NCBI RefSeq assembly: GCF_003160695.1
Contig: NZ_QGDD01000002.1
Location: 248,001-312,000, forward strand
DNA: 64,000 bases
Reading direction: 5' to 3'
DNA from: Nocardioides silvaticus
GTDB taxonomy: Bacteria > Actinomycetota > Actinomycetes > Propionibacteriales > Nocardioidaceae
Part shown: positions 44,029-52,809 of the stretch, piece by piece
How positions within the stretch are numbered: the stretch's first letter is position 1
How the letters are laid out: each line of letters begins with the position of its first letter
Made by a program: the position numbers and the translations under genes
The notes under the pieces: model-generated
The model's database searches: none
What the model saw: only the letters and a program-made list of their open reading frames with translations
What the model was told of the DNA's origin: nothing

Positions 44029-44730
44029 TCAGGGCTGCAGGACGTTGCGGGTGACCAGCGCGAGCGCCGAGGACACTACGTAGTCGCGGACCTGGTCGGC
44101 CGGCATCTCGCTGACCGTCGGCATGCCCGGGGCGGCCTCGCTCACGAGGATCCCGAGCCGGGCGAGCTGGAGGGCGCCGAGACCGCTGGCGTACATCGTG
44201 TTCGCCATCAGCACCGGGTCGCCCTTCACCGAGAACTCGCCGGACGCGATGCCGTCGGCGAGCACGTCGGAGAGGATCGTCATGCACGAGGTGATGCCGC
44301 GGCCGAGGCGGAACAGGGCGCCCTCGGAGATCTCGTCGAGCAGCTCGTCGCCGGGCCGCACCATCAGCGCGAGGGCACAGTCGACGAACGCCGGGTGGGC
44401 GACGCCGTAGTCGAAGAACGCGCCCACCACGGCCGCCAGCCGGTCGGTGGTGTCGTCGGTGGACCGAGCTGCGGCCGACATCGCCTCGTGCAGCTCGTCG
44501 AGGTAGCCGACGAGGGTGAGCGCGAAGAGCTCCTCCTTGCCGGTGAAGTGCCGGTAGACGATCGCGCGGTTGATGCCGACGGCGCCGGCGATCTCCTCGA
44601 TCTGGACGTCGCGCACCCCACGGGAGTCGAACAGCTCGCGGGTGGCCGCGATGATCTGCTCCTTGCGCGCACGCCGGCGTGCAGCCGCCGCCTTGCGGCG
44701 TCCGTCCGTCTCGGGTGCGCGGGTCGCCAT
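44029..44730 (-). CDS. TetR-family transcriptional regulator (near fadA2/fabG4)
   Basis: 233 residues. A basic N-terminal tail (RKAAAARRRARKEQ) is followed by a TetR HTH (about 20-65, ELFDSRGVRDVQIEEIAGAV then GINRAIVYRHFTGKEELF), then a ligand-binding helical domain. By position it could control the adjacent fadA2 or fabG4-htdX genes and may sense an acyl-CoA. The start is ATG 44730: TACAGT at 44737-44742 (minus strand) ends 6 nt before it (leaderless). A near-palindromic site (44750-44766) lies upstream and overlaps the 3' end of the ligase gene. Confidence 0.9.
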   Translation of the reverse strand: MATRAPETDGRRKAAAARRRARKEQIIAATRELFDSRGVRDVQIEEIAGAVGINRAIVYRHFTGKEELFALTLVGYLDELHEAMSAAARSTDDTTDRLAAVVGAFFDYGVAHPAFVDCALALMVRPGDELLDEISEGALFRLGRGITSCMTILSDVLADGIASGEFSVKGDPVLMANTMYASGLGALQLARLGILVSEAAPGMPTVSEMPADQVRDYVVSSALALVTRNVLQP

Positions 44731-44749
44731 GAGGGAACTGTACGCGATG

Positions 44750-44766
44750 TGCAACTCAGTGTTGCA
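44750..44766. promoter_or_regulatory. Candidate TetR operator upstream of the TetR gene
   Basis: TGCAACTCAGTGTTGCA: arms TGCAAC/GTTGCA with a 5-nt spacer, nearly a full palindrome. It lies 19-35 bp before the start on the minus strand, around its -35 zone. An autoregulatory site is plausible. Confidence 0.5.
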
Positions 44767-46285
44767 ACATCGTGCGCAACGACTGGATGGTGTCGGCCTG
44801 CTCCGGCCCCTTGTCGTCGCGGTAGCGGAGGACCCGCGCGAAGCGCAGCGCCAGCCCGCCGGGGTAGCGGGTCGAGCGCTGCAGCCCGTCGAAGGCGATC
44901 TCGACGACCTGCTCCGGCCGGACCCGCACCACCCAGTCGTCCTCAGAGGTCTTCAGCTCCTGGAACCGCTCGGTCTGCCAGGCCAGCATCTCGTCGGTCA
45001 TCCCCTTGAACGTCTTGCCGAGCATCACGAACCGCTCGGGGTCTTCCTCGTCGCGGGCGCCGAGGTGGATGTTGGACAGCAGCCCTCGGCGCCGGCCCGA
45101 GCCCCACTCGACGGCGAGGACGACCAGGTCGAGGGTGTATACCGGCTTGACCTTGACCCAGGAAGCGCCGCGCCGGCCGGCGGCGTACGGCGCCCCCGCC
45201 GCCTTCACGACGACCCCCTCGTGGCCGTCGGCGAGCACCTGCTCGGAGAACGCCCGCGCCACAGCGGGGTCGGTGCCCTGCCAGCGCGGCACCCGGTGCT
45301 GCTCGGGGACCAGCGCCTCCAGCGCCGACCAGCGCTCGGTCGCGGGCAGGTCGAGCAGGTCGCGACCGTCGAGGTGCAGCACGTCGAAGAAGTACGGCGT
45401 GACCGCGGTGATCCCGTCCGCCGCTGACGCCGTGCGCGACGCGGTCTCCTGGAACGGCCGCGGGCGGCCGGCCTCGTCCAGGGCGATCGCCTCGCCGTCG
45501 ATCACCAGGTCGGTCGCCGGCAGCGCGCGCACCACCTCGACCACCTCGGGCAGCCGGTGGGTGATGTCGTCGAGGCTGCGGGTGGCGACGAGGACCTCCT
45601 CGCCACGGCGGTGCACCTGGATCCGGATGCCGTCGAGCTTGGCGTCGACGGCAAGGCCGACGATCCCGCCGGACTGGTCGCCCACCTTGGCGATCGCGGC
45701 ATCGAGGTCGGGCGCCGAGGACGCCAGCATCGGCTGCACCGGCCGCCCCACGGTCAACCCGATGTCCGCCAGCGCGTCCGGGCCGTCGAAGGCGGCGCCG
45801 ACGACGTAGGTGGCCCCGCCGGCAAGCATCGCGGCGCGGCGCACGTCGGCGACGGGCACGTCGGCCGCGGCCGCCACCCCCTCGGTCATCACCGCCTCCA
45901 GGGCGCCCTGGCGGATGTTGCCGAGGGCGACCCCCCGCAGCCACTCCTGCTCGGCGACGGTGGCCCGTCCGAACAGCGCGGCGACCGCGGCCGAACGGGC
46001 CGCCACCGACCCGGCGCCGGAGAGGGCGGACAGCTCCTCGAACGCGCCATCGACCTCGTCGACGCCGAGCGACGGCTCGGCGGCCGGCTCGGGCAGGGTC
46101 TGGAGGCTGCGCCAGCCCACCCCCGTGCGCCGCTGGCGGAGCCGCCCGCTGACGTAGGCCGCGACCAGCTCCCGCTGCGCCGGCTCGGCGCGGGCCAGCA
46201 GCCCGGCGATCAGCGCGGTCTTCTCCTTGCGCGACCGGGTGGCGGCGACCGCGGCGGACACCTCGACGACCTCGTTGAGCAGCAC
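44756..46285 (-). CDS. ligB: ATP-dependent DNA ligase (LigB type)
   Basis: 509 residues. An N-terminal DNA-binding helical domain (about 1-190; REKTALIAGLLARAEPAQREL style and GNIRQGALEAVMTEGVA) precedes the adenylation domain with motif I DAKLDGIRIQVHR (catalytic Lys), LVIDGEAIALDEAGRP, and motif V VKVKPVYTLDLVV. The OB-fold C-terminus ends LALRFARVLRYRDDKGPEQ. It seals nicks in DNA and is dispensable in mycobacteria (LigB, Rv3062), supporting repair beside the NAD-dependent LigA. It starts at GTG 46285: TAGCGT (46293-46298) ends 7 nt before it (leaderless). Confidence 0.94.
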   Translation of the reverse strand: MLLNEVVEVSAAVAATRSRKEKTALIAGLLARAEPAQRELVAAYVSGRLRQRRTGVGWRSLQTLPEPAAEPSLGVDEVDGAFEELSALSGAGSVAARSAAVAALFGRATVAEQEWLRGVALGNIRQGALEAVMTEGVAAAADVPVADVRRAAMLAGGATYVVGAAFDGPDALADIGLTVGRPVQPMLASSAPDLDAAIAKVGDQSGGIVGLAVDAKLDGIRIQVHRRGEEVLVATRSLDDITHRLPEVVEVVRALPATDLVIDGEAIALDEAGRPRPFQETASRTASAADGITAVTPYFFDVLHLDGRDLLDLPATERWSALEALVPEQHRVPRWQGTDPAVARAFSEQVLADGHEGVVVKAAGAPYAAGRRGASWVKVKPVYTLDLVVLAVEWGSGRRRGLLSNIHLGARDEEDPERFVMLGKTFKGMTDEMLAWQTERFQELKTSEDDWVVRVRPEQVVEIAFDGLQRSTRYPGGLALRFARVLRYRDDKGPEQADTIQSLRTMLQH

Positions 46286-46320
46286 CGTCCAGACGCTATC
46301 CGGGACCGCCCCCAGCGTGC

Positions 46321-46914
46321 CTAGGCCTGGTGCGTCGCCTCGATCACGGCGGCTGTGACCGCGCCGCGGATGACCATCTCGTAGACCGCGTCGAGGTCGT
46401 CCGGGACCTCACCGAAGTAGCCGGCCGCCTCCAGCGACACGAAGCCGTGCAGGGCGGCGAAGACGGCCATCCCCGTCGGCAGCAGCCGGTCCTCGGGCAG
46501 CCCGGCCGAGCGCACCATCACCGCGAGCGCCTCGATGGTGTCGGCGGCGGCGGCGAAGAAGACCTCCGGGTCGATCGGCGGCCGGGTGATGGCGGCGTAC
46601 CGCTCCGGCTTCGACCGGGCGAAGGCCCGCAGCTGGTGGCTGAGGACCCGGAGTCCGTCGGCGCCGGCGTGGCCCATCGCTGCGCGCCGCACGTGCTCGC
46701 CCAGCAGGCGCATCGCGCGCACCTGGATCAGCGAGCGGAGGTCCTCGAGGTTCGCGACGTGGTTGTAGAGCGAGGACACCCGGGTGTCGAGCTCCGCGGC
46801 GAGCGAGGTCATCGTGAGCGCGTCGTACCCCTCGCGATCGACGAGGGCCTCCGCGGCCTGCAGCACCGCCTCCTGGTCGAGGCGTGGGCGGCGGGTGTCC
46901 GGCGTCGTGCTCAC
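46321..46914 (-). CDS. TetR-family transcriptional regulator
   Basis: 197 residues. The HTH at about 14-58 (AVLQAAEALVDREGYDALTM; ELDTRVSSLYNHVANLEDLR) is followed by the TetR_C-type domain that opens LIQVRAMRLLGEHVRRAAMG. It starts at GTG 46914 with GGAGCAGGAACC before it. This is a different subgroup from the TetR protein at 44.0 kb. It lies divergent from a HhH-GPD glycosylase gene (76 bp apart), so it may regulate that gene; no operator is obvious. Confidence 0.87.
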   Translation of the reverse strand: MSTTPDTRRPRLDQEAVLQAAEALVDREGYDALTMTSLAAELDTRVSSLYNHVANLEDLRSLIQVRAMRLLGEHVRRAAMGHAGADGLRVLSHQLRAFARSKPERYAAITRPPIDPEVFFAAAADTIEALAVMVRSAGLPEDRLLPTGMAVFAALHGFVSLEAAGYFGEVPDDLDAVYEMVIRGAVTAAVIEATHQA

Positions 46915-46990
46915 GGTTCCTGCTCCCGGAATAGTGTCGTGTGTCGGCGAAAATGTTTCGTGTCGGAGCAAGAGCCTAGTGTTCTGGTCC

Positions 46991-47944
46991 GTGGAGGAGC
47001 CGGATGCGACCAGGGCGTGGCGTCCCGACTGGCCCTGCCCGGTCCGCCACCTCCTGCTCCAGCAGCGGCGCGGTGCGGGCGACCCGACGATGCGGCTCGC
47101 GCCGCCGGGGGAGCGCGGCCCGCACTGGCGTGCCAGCCGCACGCCCGAGGGCCCGGTCGCCCTCGCGATCCACAGCCAGGACGGTGAGGGCGAGGTGCGG
47201 GCGCGGGCGTGGGGGCCCGGGTCCCGGTGGGCCCTCGACCAGCTGCCCGACCTGCTCGGCGCCGCCGACGACTGGACCGGGTTCGAGCCCCGCCACCCGG
47301 TGGTCGCCGAGGCGCGGCGCCGCTACCCGCACGTGCGCCGCGGTCGCACGCTCCGGCCGCTCGAGTCGCTGGTGCCGTCGATCATCGAGCAGAAGGTGAC
47401 CGGCACGGAGGCGTTCGCCGGCTTCCGCACGCTCGTCCGGAAGTACGGCGAGCCCGCGCCCGGCCCCGGCGCGGCCGTCGGCCTCCACGTCCAGCCCGAC
47501 GCCGCGACACTGGCCGGCATCCCGTCGTGGGCGTGGCTCGGGCTCCACATCGACCCTGCCCGCTCGCGGGCCGTCGTCACCGCGGCGCGGCACGCCGACG
47601 CCTTCGAGCGGATCGCGGCGCGCGCGGACCCCACCGCCGCGACCGCGAACGCCCTCGACCGCGCGATCCGCAGCCTGCCGGGCCTCGGGGTGTGGACCAG
47701 TGCCGAGGTCCGCCAGCGGGTCCTCGGCGACAACGACGCGGTGTCGTTCGGCGACTACCACGTAGCCAAGGACGCCGGTTGGGCGTTGGTGGGACGGGAG
47801 ATCGACGACCTCGAGCTCGCGGAGCTGCTGGAGCCGTGGCGCCCCCACCGGGGCCGGGTCCTGCTGCTCCTGGACGCCGCTCGGCTCCGGCGCCCGAGGC
47901 GTGGTCACCGGGCGTCACTTCGTGGACACTTGCCCGACGTGTGA
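46991..47944 (+). CDS. HhH-GPD DNA glycosylase (AlkA / 3-methyladenine type)
   Basis: 317 residues. The N-terminal half is the AlkA-like beta domain. The HhH-GPD part begins at about 110 (TLRPLESLVPSIIEQKVTGT), with the hairpin SLPGLGVWTSAEVRQRV and the catalytic Asp in VSFGDYHVAKDAGW. It excises damaged bases; specificity cannot be told. It starts at GTG 46991 (VEEPDATRAWRPDW): TAGTGT at 46977-46982 lies 8 nt before it, and the GTG at 46979 would overlap that -10. It lies next to ligB, giving two repair genes together. The C-terminal residues are very basic. Confidence 0.85.
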   Translation: MEEPDATRAWRPDWPCPVRHLLLQQRRGAGDPTMRLAPPGERGPHWRASRTPEGPVALAIHSQDGEGEVRARAWGPGSRWALDQLPDLLGAADDWTGFEPRHPVVAEARRRYPHVRRGRTLRPLESLVPSIIEQKVTGTEAFAGFRTLVRKYGEPAPGPGAAVGLHVQPDAATLAGIPSWAWLGLHIDPARSRAVVTAARHADAFERIAARADPTAATANALDRAIRSLPGLGVWTSAEVRQRVLGDNDAVSFGDYHVAKDAGWALVGREIDDLELAELLEPWRPHRGRVLLLLDAARLRRPRRGHRASLRGHLPDV

Positions 47945-47960
47945 CGTTTTGACGTGATAT

Positions 47961-47979
47961 CTGTTACACCGAGCAACAG
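47961..47979. promoter_or_regulatory. Imperfect palindrome upstream of the first mce operon
   Basis: CTGTTAC-ACCGA-GCAACAG: 7-bp arms with one mismatch and a 5-nt spacer. Its reverse strand reads GTGTAACAG, the core also seen upstream of fadA2 and of the second mce locus. TTGACG at 47949-47954 is a -35-like hexamer just upstream. It lies 61 bp before the operon start. Confidence 0.45.
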
Positions 47980-48040
47980 GCACCCAGCGGCTCGGCCCAC
48001 GAGTCGGTGAGGCCGCTGTCCTGACCGAGAAGGGGCCGCG

Positions 48041-48868
48041 ATGACGGCAGTGTTCGCCGGCGGGCGATCGATCGTCGACAACCTTCTCGACCGAGCCAGG
48101 GCGGGGATCGTGACCGGCGGCAACCTGGTGATCCTCGGCACCGAGTCGGTGCGCTACGGCGTCACGGACATCCTCGCGCGCCGCTTCTCCTGGAGCGAGT
48201 TCCTGCTCCAGTGCTGGTTCATGACGCGGGTGTCGCTGCTCCCGACGATCCTCGTCTCGATCCCGTTCGGCGTCATCACCTCGGTCCAGATCGGCGCCGC
48301 CGCCAACCAGATCGGCGCCCAGTCGTTCATCGGTGCGGTCAACGGCATCGGGGTCCTGCGACAGGGAGCGCCCCTCGTCACCTCGCTCATGATCGCCGGC
48401 GCCGTCGGGTCCGCGATCTGCTCCGACCTCGGTGCCCGGACGGTCCGCGAGGAGACCGACGCCTTGATGGTCATGGGCATCTCGCCCATCCAACGACTGG
48501 TCGCACCCCGGGTGCTCGCGGCGCTCCTGATCGCCGCGCTGCTCACGGTCATCGTCGCGATGACCGCGATGATCACCGCTTTCGCCCTGGTCGTCGGCAC
48601 CGGTCAGATCTCCTCGGGCACCTATCTCGAGTCGTTCGTGGGGCTCGCGCAACCGACGGACCTGATCCTCGCGGAGCTCAAAGCGCTCATCTTCGGGTTC
48701 ATCGCGGTCGTCGTGGCCGCCCAGAAGGGCCTGAACGCCCGCGGCGGCCCGAAGGCCGTCGCCGATGCGGTCAACCAGGCCGTCGTCCTCAGCGTGATCC
48801 TGCTGGCCATCGTCAACGTCGGCATCACCCAGGCCTACGTGATGCTCGTCCCGCAGGGGGTGGCCTGA
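48041..48868 (+). CDS. YrbE-type (MlaE family) permease A of the first mce operon
   Basis: 275 residues with about five membrane segments. The MlaE motif EETDALMVMGISPIQRLVAP (E-E-x-D-A-x3-M) is in the cytosolic loop, and FSWSEFLLQCWFMTRVSLLP is the family start region. It forms the inner-membrane channel of an Mce lipid importer with YrbE B, an MceG-type ATPase (not in the window) and the six Mce proteins. AAGGGG lies before the ATG at 48041. It is the first gene of a nine-gene operon. Confidence 0.92.
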   Translation: MTAVFAGGRSIVDNLLDRARAGIVTGGNLVILGTESVRYGVTDILARRFSWSEFLLQCWFMTRVSLLPTILVSIPFGVITSVQIGAAANQIGAQSFIGAVNGIGVLRQGAPLVTSLMIAGAVGSAICSDLGARTVREETDALMVMGISPIQRLVAPRVLAALLIAALLTVIVAMTAMITAFALVVGTGQISSGTYLESFVGLAQPTDLILAELKALIFGFIAVVVAAQKGLNARGGPKAVADAVNQAVVLSVILLAIVNVGITQAYVMLVPQGVA

Positions 48869-48871
48869 GCC

Positions 48872-49744
48872 ATGGCGAGCCTGCAGCCACGGGCTCGCTC
48901 CCTCGGCGAACGGTTCTCCGACTCCCTGGTCGGGATGACCGACTCGGTCATGTCGGCACTGGCCACGATCGGGTACTTCGCATCCTTCGCGCTCGACGTC
49001 GTCAGGGCGATCCCGTCCACGTTGGCGCTCTACCCCAAGGAGATGTTCCGGCAGCTCAAGGACATCGCCTGGGGCAGCGGGGCCCTCCTCGTCGGCGGCG
49101 GGACCGTCGGCGTCATGGCGCTGCTGTCGGTCGCGGCCGGCACCTCGATCGGCATCGAGGGGTTCAACGGCCTGGAGATCGTCGGCCTCGCGCCGCTGAC
49201 CGGGTTCATCTCCGCGAGCGCCAACACCCGCGAGCTCGCGCCGCTGATCGCGGCCATCGCCCTCGGCGCCCAGGTCGGCTGCCGGTTCACCGCCCAGATC
49301 GGCTCGATGAAGATCTATGAGGAGATCGACGCGCTCGAGGTGATGGCGGTCGACCCGATGCGCTACGTCGTCGCGACCCGCGTCGTCGCCTGCATGCTGG
49401 CGATCCTCCCGCTCTACCTGATCGGCCTCATCGGCAGCTACGTCGCGTCGCAGGTCTCGGTCGTCGTCCTCTTCGGGCAGTCACCAGGCCAGTACGACCA
49501 CTACTTCTCCACCTTCATCCAGGGGCGCGACATCTTCCTGTCGGTCGTGAAGATCCTGATCTTCGCGCTCGCCATCGCCCTCATCCACTGCTGGTACGGC
49601 ATGAAGGTCGGCGGCGGGCCGCAGGCGGTCGGAGAGGCGACCGGCGCGGCGATCCGCGCCAGCATCGTCTCCGTCGTCCTGCTCGACATGGTCCTCACGC
49701 TCCTCTTCTGGGGCGGCGACCCGGGCTTCCGGATCTCGGGGTGA
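48872..49744 (+). CDS. YrbE-type (MlaE family) permease B of the first mce operon
   Basis: 290 residues with membrane segments through the length and the loop motif EEIDALEVMAVDPMRYVVAT. The conserved ISASANTRELAPLIAAIALG segment before it is shared by YrbE B proteins. It pairs with YrbE A. Only 3 bp separate the two genes. The protein ends GGDPGFRISG. Mce systems import fatty acids, sterols or other lipids in actinobacteria; which one here is not shown. Confidence 0.92.
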   Translation: MASLQPRARSLGERFSDSLVGMTDSVMSALATIGYFASFALDVVRAIPSTLALYPKEMFRQLKDIAWGSGALLVGGGTVGVMALLSVAAGTSIGIEGFNGLEIVGLAPLTGFISASANTRELAPLIAAIALGAQVGCRFTAQIGSMKIYEEIDALEVMAVDPMRYVVATRVVACMLAILPLYLIGLIGSYVASQVSVVVLFGQSPGQYDHYFSTFIQGRDIFLSVVKILIFALAIALIHCWYGMKVGGGPQAVGEATGAAIRASIVSVVLLDMVLTLLFWGGDPGFRISG

Positions 49745-49751
49745 GCTGACG

Positions 49752-50795
49752 ATGGCGAGGGACACCCCGCGGCACACGCTGGCCCGGCGCGGCCTGGTCG
49801 TGCTCGTCGCGCTGGCCGTGGTCGGCGCGCTGCTCTCGCTGCGCAGCAACGGCACCTTCGGGGCCAAGCCGCACGTGTCGGCGGTGGTGGCCGACGCCGG
49901 GGGCGCGCTGCGCAAGGGCTCCGACGTCAAGATGGGCGGCGTCCTGGTCGGCAAGGTGAGCTCGATCGAGCGCGACGACTCCGGCGGCGTGCTCATCGAC
50001 ATGGAGATGTCGCCCGAGGACCTGGAGTTCGTCCCGGACAACGTGGTCGCGCGCATCCTGCCCGCGACCGTGTTCGGCACGACGTTCGTCGACCTGGTCG
50101 TCCACGGCGAGCCCTCCGACGACCACCTCGAGGCCGGCGACGACATCGCGGCCGACACCACCCAGGACACCCTCGAGTTCCAGCAGGCCCTCGACGACAT
50201 CGACCGCCTGGTCAAGGCGCTCGGGCCGGCCGAGCTCGCCTCGGCGATCGGCTCGGCGTCGCAGGCGCTCGACGGTCGCGGCGACCAGCTGGCCACGACG
50301 GTCGACACCTTGAACTCCTACCTGGCCCGGCTCAACCCGCGGATGCCGGCCGTGCGGGCCGACCTCGAGGCGCTCGCGACCACGGTCGCGGTCGTCGACG
50401 AGGTGGCGCCCGACCTCCTCGACGCCACCGAGGACGGGCTCGTCTTCGCCGACAGCCTGATCCAGCAGGAGGCCGCGCTCACGTCGTTGCTCACGGGGGG
50501 CACCGCCCTGGCCGACCGCTCGACGGAGTTCCTGTCGCGCAACGAGCAGCGGCTGGTGCGCTGGATCCGGGGCATGGGCGGCTTCGTCGACGTCCTCTAC
50601 GACAACCGGCGGGCCGGCATCACCGACGCCATGACGATCAACGCCGCTCTCGGCAAGGCCCTCCCCACCGTCATCAAGCAGGGCTTCATCCAGTCCGACG
50701 CGGTGCTCAACACCGACCTGCCGCCGTACTACGGCGCGGGCGACCGCCCCTCGTTCCGCACGAGCTTCAGCTCGATGGTGGGAGGCGACCGATGA
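49752..50795 (+). CDS. Mce family protein, position A
   Basis: 347 residues. One N-terminal membrane helix (about 13-30, GLVVLVALAVVGALLSLR) is followed by the MlaD/MCE domain (about 40-115, VVADAGGALRKGSDVKMGGV...GKVSSIE) and a long helical domain (about 125-330) that in known Mce complexes builds the lipid tunnel. It is the first of six different MCE proteins making a hetero-hexamer. The tail has an Arg/Gly/Ser-rich end. It begins 7 bp after YrbE B and overlaps MceB by 4 bp. Confidence 0.9.
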   Translation: MARDTPRHTLARRGLVVLVALAVVGALLSLRSNGTFGAKPHVSAVVADAGGALRKGSDVKMGGVLVGKVSSIERDDSGGVLIDMEMSPEDLEFVPDNVVARILPATVFGTTFVDLVVHGEPSDDHLEAGDDIAADTTQDTLEFQQALDDIDRLVKALGPAELASAIGSASQALDGRGDQLATTVDTLNSYLARLNPRMPAVRADLEALATTVAVVDEVAPDLLDATEDGLVFADSLIQQEAALTSLLTGGTALADRSTEFLSRNEQRLVRWIRGMGGFVDVLYDNRRAGITDAMTINAALGKALPTVIKQGFIQSDAVLNTDLPPYYGAGDRPSFRTSFSSMVGGDR

Positions 50796-51832
50796 CCGGC
50801 ATCAGGGCGGTCGCGGCCAAGGTGGCGGCGTTCACGATCGTCAGCATCGTGCTGCTGGTGATCCTGGCCAACACCATGCTCAACGGTCTCTCCGGCGACA
50901 AGGTCGCCTTCAGTGCGGAGTTCTCGGACGTCAGCGGGCTCGCGGTCGGCGACGACGTGAAGGCAGCCGGGGTGCGGGTCGGCCGGGTGACGGCGATCGA
51001 GACGACCGACGACGGCGCCATGGTCGACTTCGAGCTCGTCGAGGAGCAGAAGATCTACGACACCACCCGCGTCATCATGCGCTACCAGAACCTGCTCGGA
51101 CAGCGCTACCTCCAGCTGCAGCAGGAGGGTCCGCGGGGTGAGGAGCTGGCGGACGGCACCACCATCCCGATGTTCGTCGACCACGGACCCGCCCGGGACC
51201 GGTGGCGGACCAGCCCGGGCTTCGACCTCACCGAGCTGCTCAACGGCTTCCGGCCGCTCTTCGAGATCCTCCAGCCCGGTGACGTCAACCAGCTCGCGAC
51301 GTCGATGATCAAGGTCCTCCAGGGCGAGGGGGGCACGATCGAGGGCCTGCTCGGCCAGACCGCGGAGCTGACCACGTTCCTCGCCGACCGCGACGAGGTG
51401 ATCGGCGAGGTGATGACCAACCTGACGCCGGTCCTCGAGAACCTGGCCGGCCAGGGCGGCGAGCTCCAGGCGACGGTGGTCGAGCTGAAGCGGCTGATGA
51501 CCGGTCTGGCCCGTGACCGCAAGGCGATCGGGGGCTCGATCGACAGCATCGGCTCGCTGGTCGGCGCGACCAGCGACCTGCTGCAGGACGTCAAGGTGCC
51601 GATGACCCGCACCACGGACCGGTTGGCGGCCGTGGCGGCGATGTTCGCCGACTCCCGCACCGAGCTCGAGGACTCGATCGCCGCGTTCGGCACTATCTTC
51701 GAGTCGCTGGGCCGGATCGGGTCCTACGAGAACGCGCTCAACGTCTACCTGTGCTCGTTCGCCATCAAGATCGGCAGCCTGGAGGTCAACCCCGCCGGCG
51801 GCAACGGACCGTGGGCGGAGGTGTGCCGATGA
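50792..51832 (+). CDS. Mce family protein, position B
   Basis: 346 residues: an N-terminal membrane helix (about 8-30, VAAFTIVSIVLLVILANTML), MCE domain (about 38-115, FSDVSGLAVGDDVKAAGVRV) and helical tunnel domain (LLGQTAELTTFLADRDEVIG). The C-terminus ends GGNGPWAEVCR, with one Cys and another in NVYLCSFAIK, possibly a disulfide outside the membrane. It overlaps its neighbours by 4 bp on both sides. Confidence 0.9.
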   Translation: MTGIRAVAAKVAAFTIVSIVLLVILANTMLNGLSGDKVAFSAEFSDVSGLAVGDDVKAAGVRVGRVTAIETTDDGAMVDFELVEEQKIYDTTRVIMRYQNLLGQRYLQLQQEGPRGEELADGTTIPMFVDHGPARDRWRTSPGFDLTELLNGFRPLFEILQPGDVNQLATSMIKVLQGEGGTIEGLLGQTAELTTFLADRDEVIGEVMTNLTPVLENLAGQGGELQATVVELKRLMTGLARDRKAIGGSIDSIGSLVGATSDLLQDVKVPMTRTTDRLAAVAAMFADSRTELEDSIAAFGTIFESLGRIGSYENALNVYLCSFAIKIGSLEVNPAGGNGPWAEVCR

Positions 51833-52809
51833 AGCCGATGAACGCCCGGGACCCGTTCAAGGTCGGACTGGTCGCGATCGCGCTGCTCGGCCTCCTCGGT
51901 GGGGTCGTGCTGTTCCTCAGCCTCGCCAACTTCGGCACCACGTCGTACACCGCGGTGCTCGAGCACACCGGCGGACTGCGTGCCGGCGAGTCGGTGCAGG
52001 TCCACGGCGTCACCAAGGGTGAGGTGACCGCCATCGAGCTCGAGGAGGACCGGGTGGTCGTCGAGTTCGCCCTCGACAGCGACATCGAGCTCGGCTCGCG
52101 CACCGAGGCGACCGTGAAGGTCGCGACCCTCCTCGGCACCCACTACCTCGAGGTCGACCCGTCCGGCGCCGGCGAGCTCGCCGACGGCACCATCCCGGTC
52201 GAGCGGACCTCGGTGCCCTACAACCTCCAGGACGTGATCGAGAGCGGAGCCGGCGCGCTGGAGGAGCTGGATCCCGAGCTGCTCGCGGAGTCGCTCACCC
52301 AGTTCGCCAGCACCCTCGGTGCGACCCAGGAGGAGATCCGGCCCGCCCTCGAGGGCGTGGCGCGGCTGTCGGAGTCGGTCGCGAGCCGCTCCGACCAGGT
52401 CGGGGCGCTCCTCACCGCTGCCCGCAGCGTCACCGACCAGCTCGCCGCCAGCAACGCCGACATCATCGAGATGATGAAGCAGACCAACCTGGTCGTCGCC
52501 GAGGTCACCAGCCGGCGGCAGGCGATCCACCGGCTGCTCGTCGAGACCACGGAGCTGGCCCGGGCGCTCGAGTCGATCGTGGAGTCGACCAGGGGCAAGC
52601 TGCAGCCAGCGCTGCGCGACCTCAACGAGGTCATCGCCTTCCTCAACCAGCAGGACGACGAGCTCCAGCACGTGCTCGACGTGATGGCGCCCGCCGCCCG
52701 CTACGTCGCCAACGCCGCCGGCAACGGGCCGTGGGTCGACCTGTTCGCCCACGAACCGGCCCTCCCGGCCGACGACGTGGCGTGCCGGATGAGGAGGGAC
52801 TGCCGATGA
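51829..52809 (+). CDS. Mce family protein, position C
   Basis: 326 residues: an N-terminal membrane helix (about 11-32, GLVAIALLGLLGGVVLFLSL), MCE domain (about 40-120, VLEHTGGLRAGESVQVHGVT) and helical domain. The end GNGPWVDLFAH... repeats the GNGPW motif of the B protein, followed by DVACRMRRDC with two Cys. It is coupled by 4-bp overlaps both sides. The shared GNGPW tail suggests that B and C arose by duplication. Confidence 0.9.
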   Translation: MKPMNARDPFKVGLVAIALLGLLGGVVLFLSLANFGTTSYTAVLEHTGGLRAGESVQVHGVTKGEVTAIELEEDRVVVEFALDSDIELGSRTEATVKVATLLGTHYLEVDPSGAGELADGTIPVERTSVPYNLQDVIESGAGALEELDPELLAESLTQFASTLGATQEEIRPALEGVARLSESVASRSDQVGALLTAARSVTDQLAASNADIIEMMKQTNLVVAEVTSRRQAIHRLLVETTELARALESIVESTRGKLQPALRDLNEVIAFLNQQDDELQHVLDVMAPAARYVANAAGNGPWVDLFAHEPALPADDVACRMRRDCR

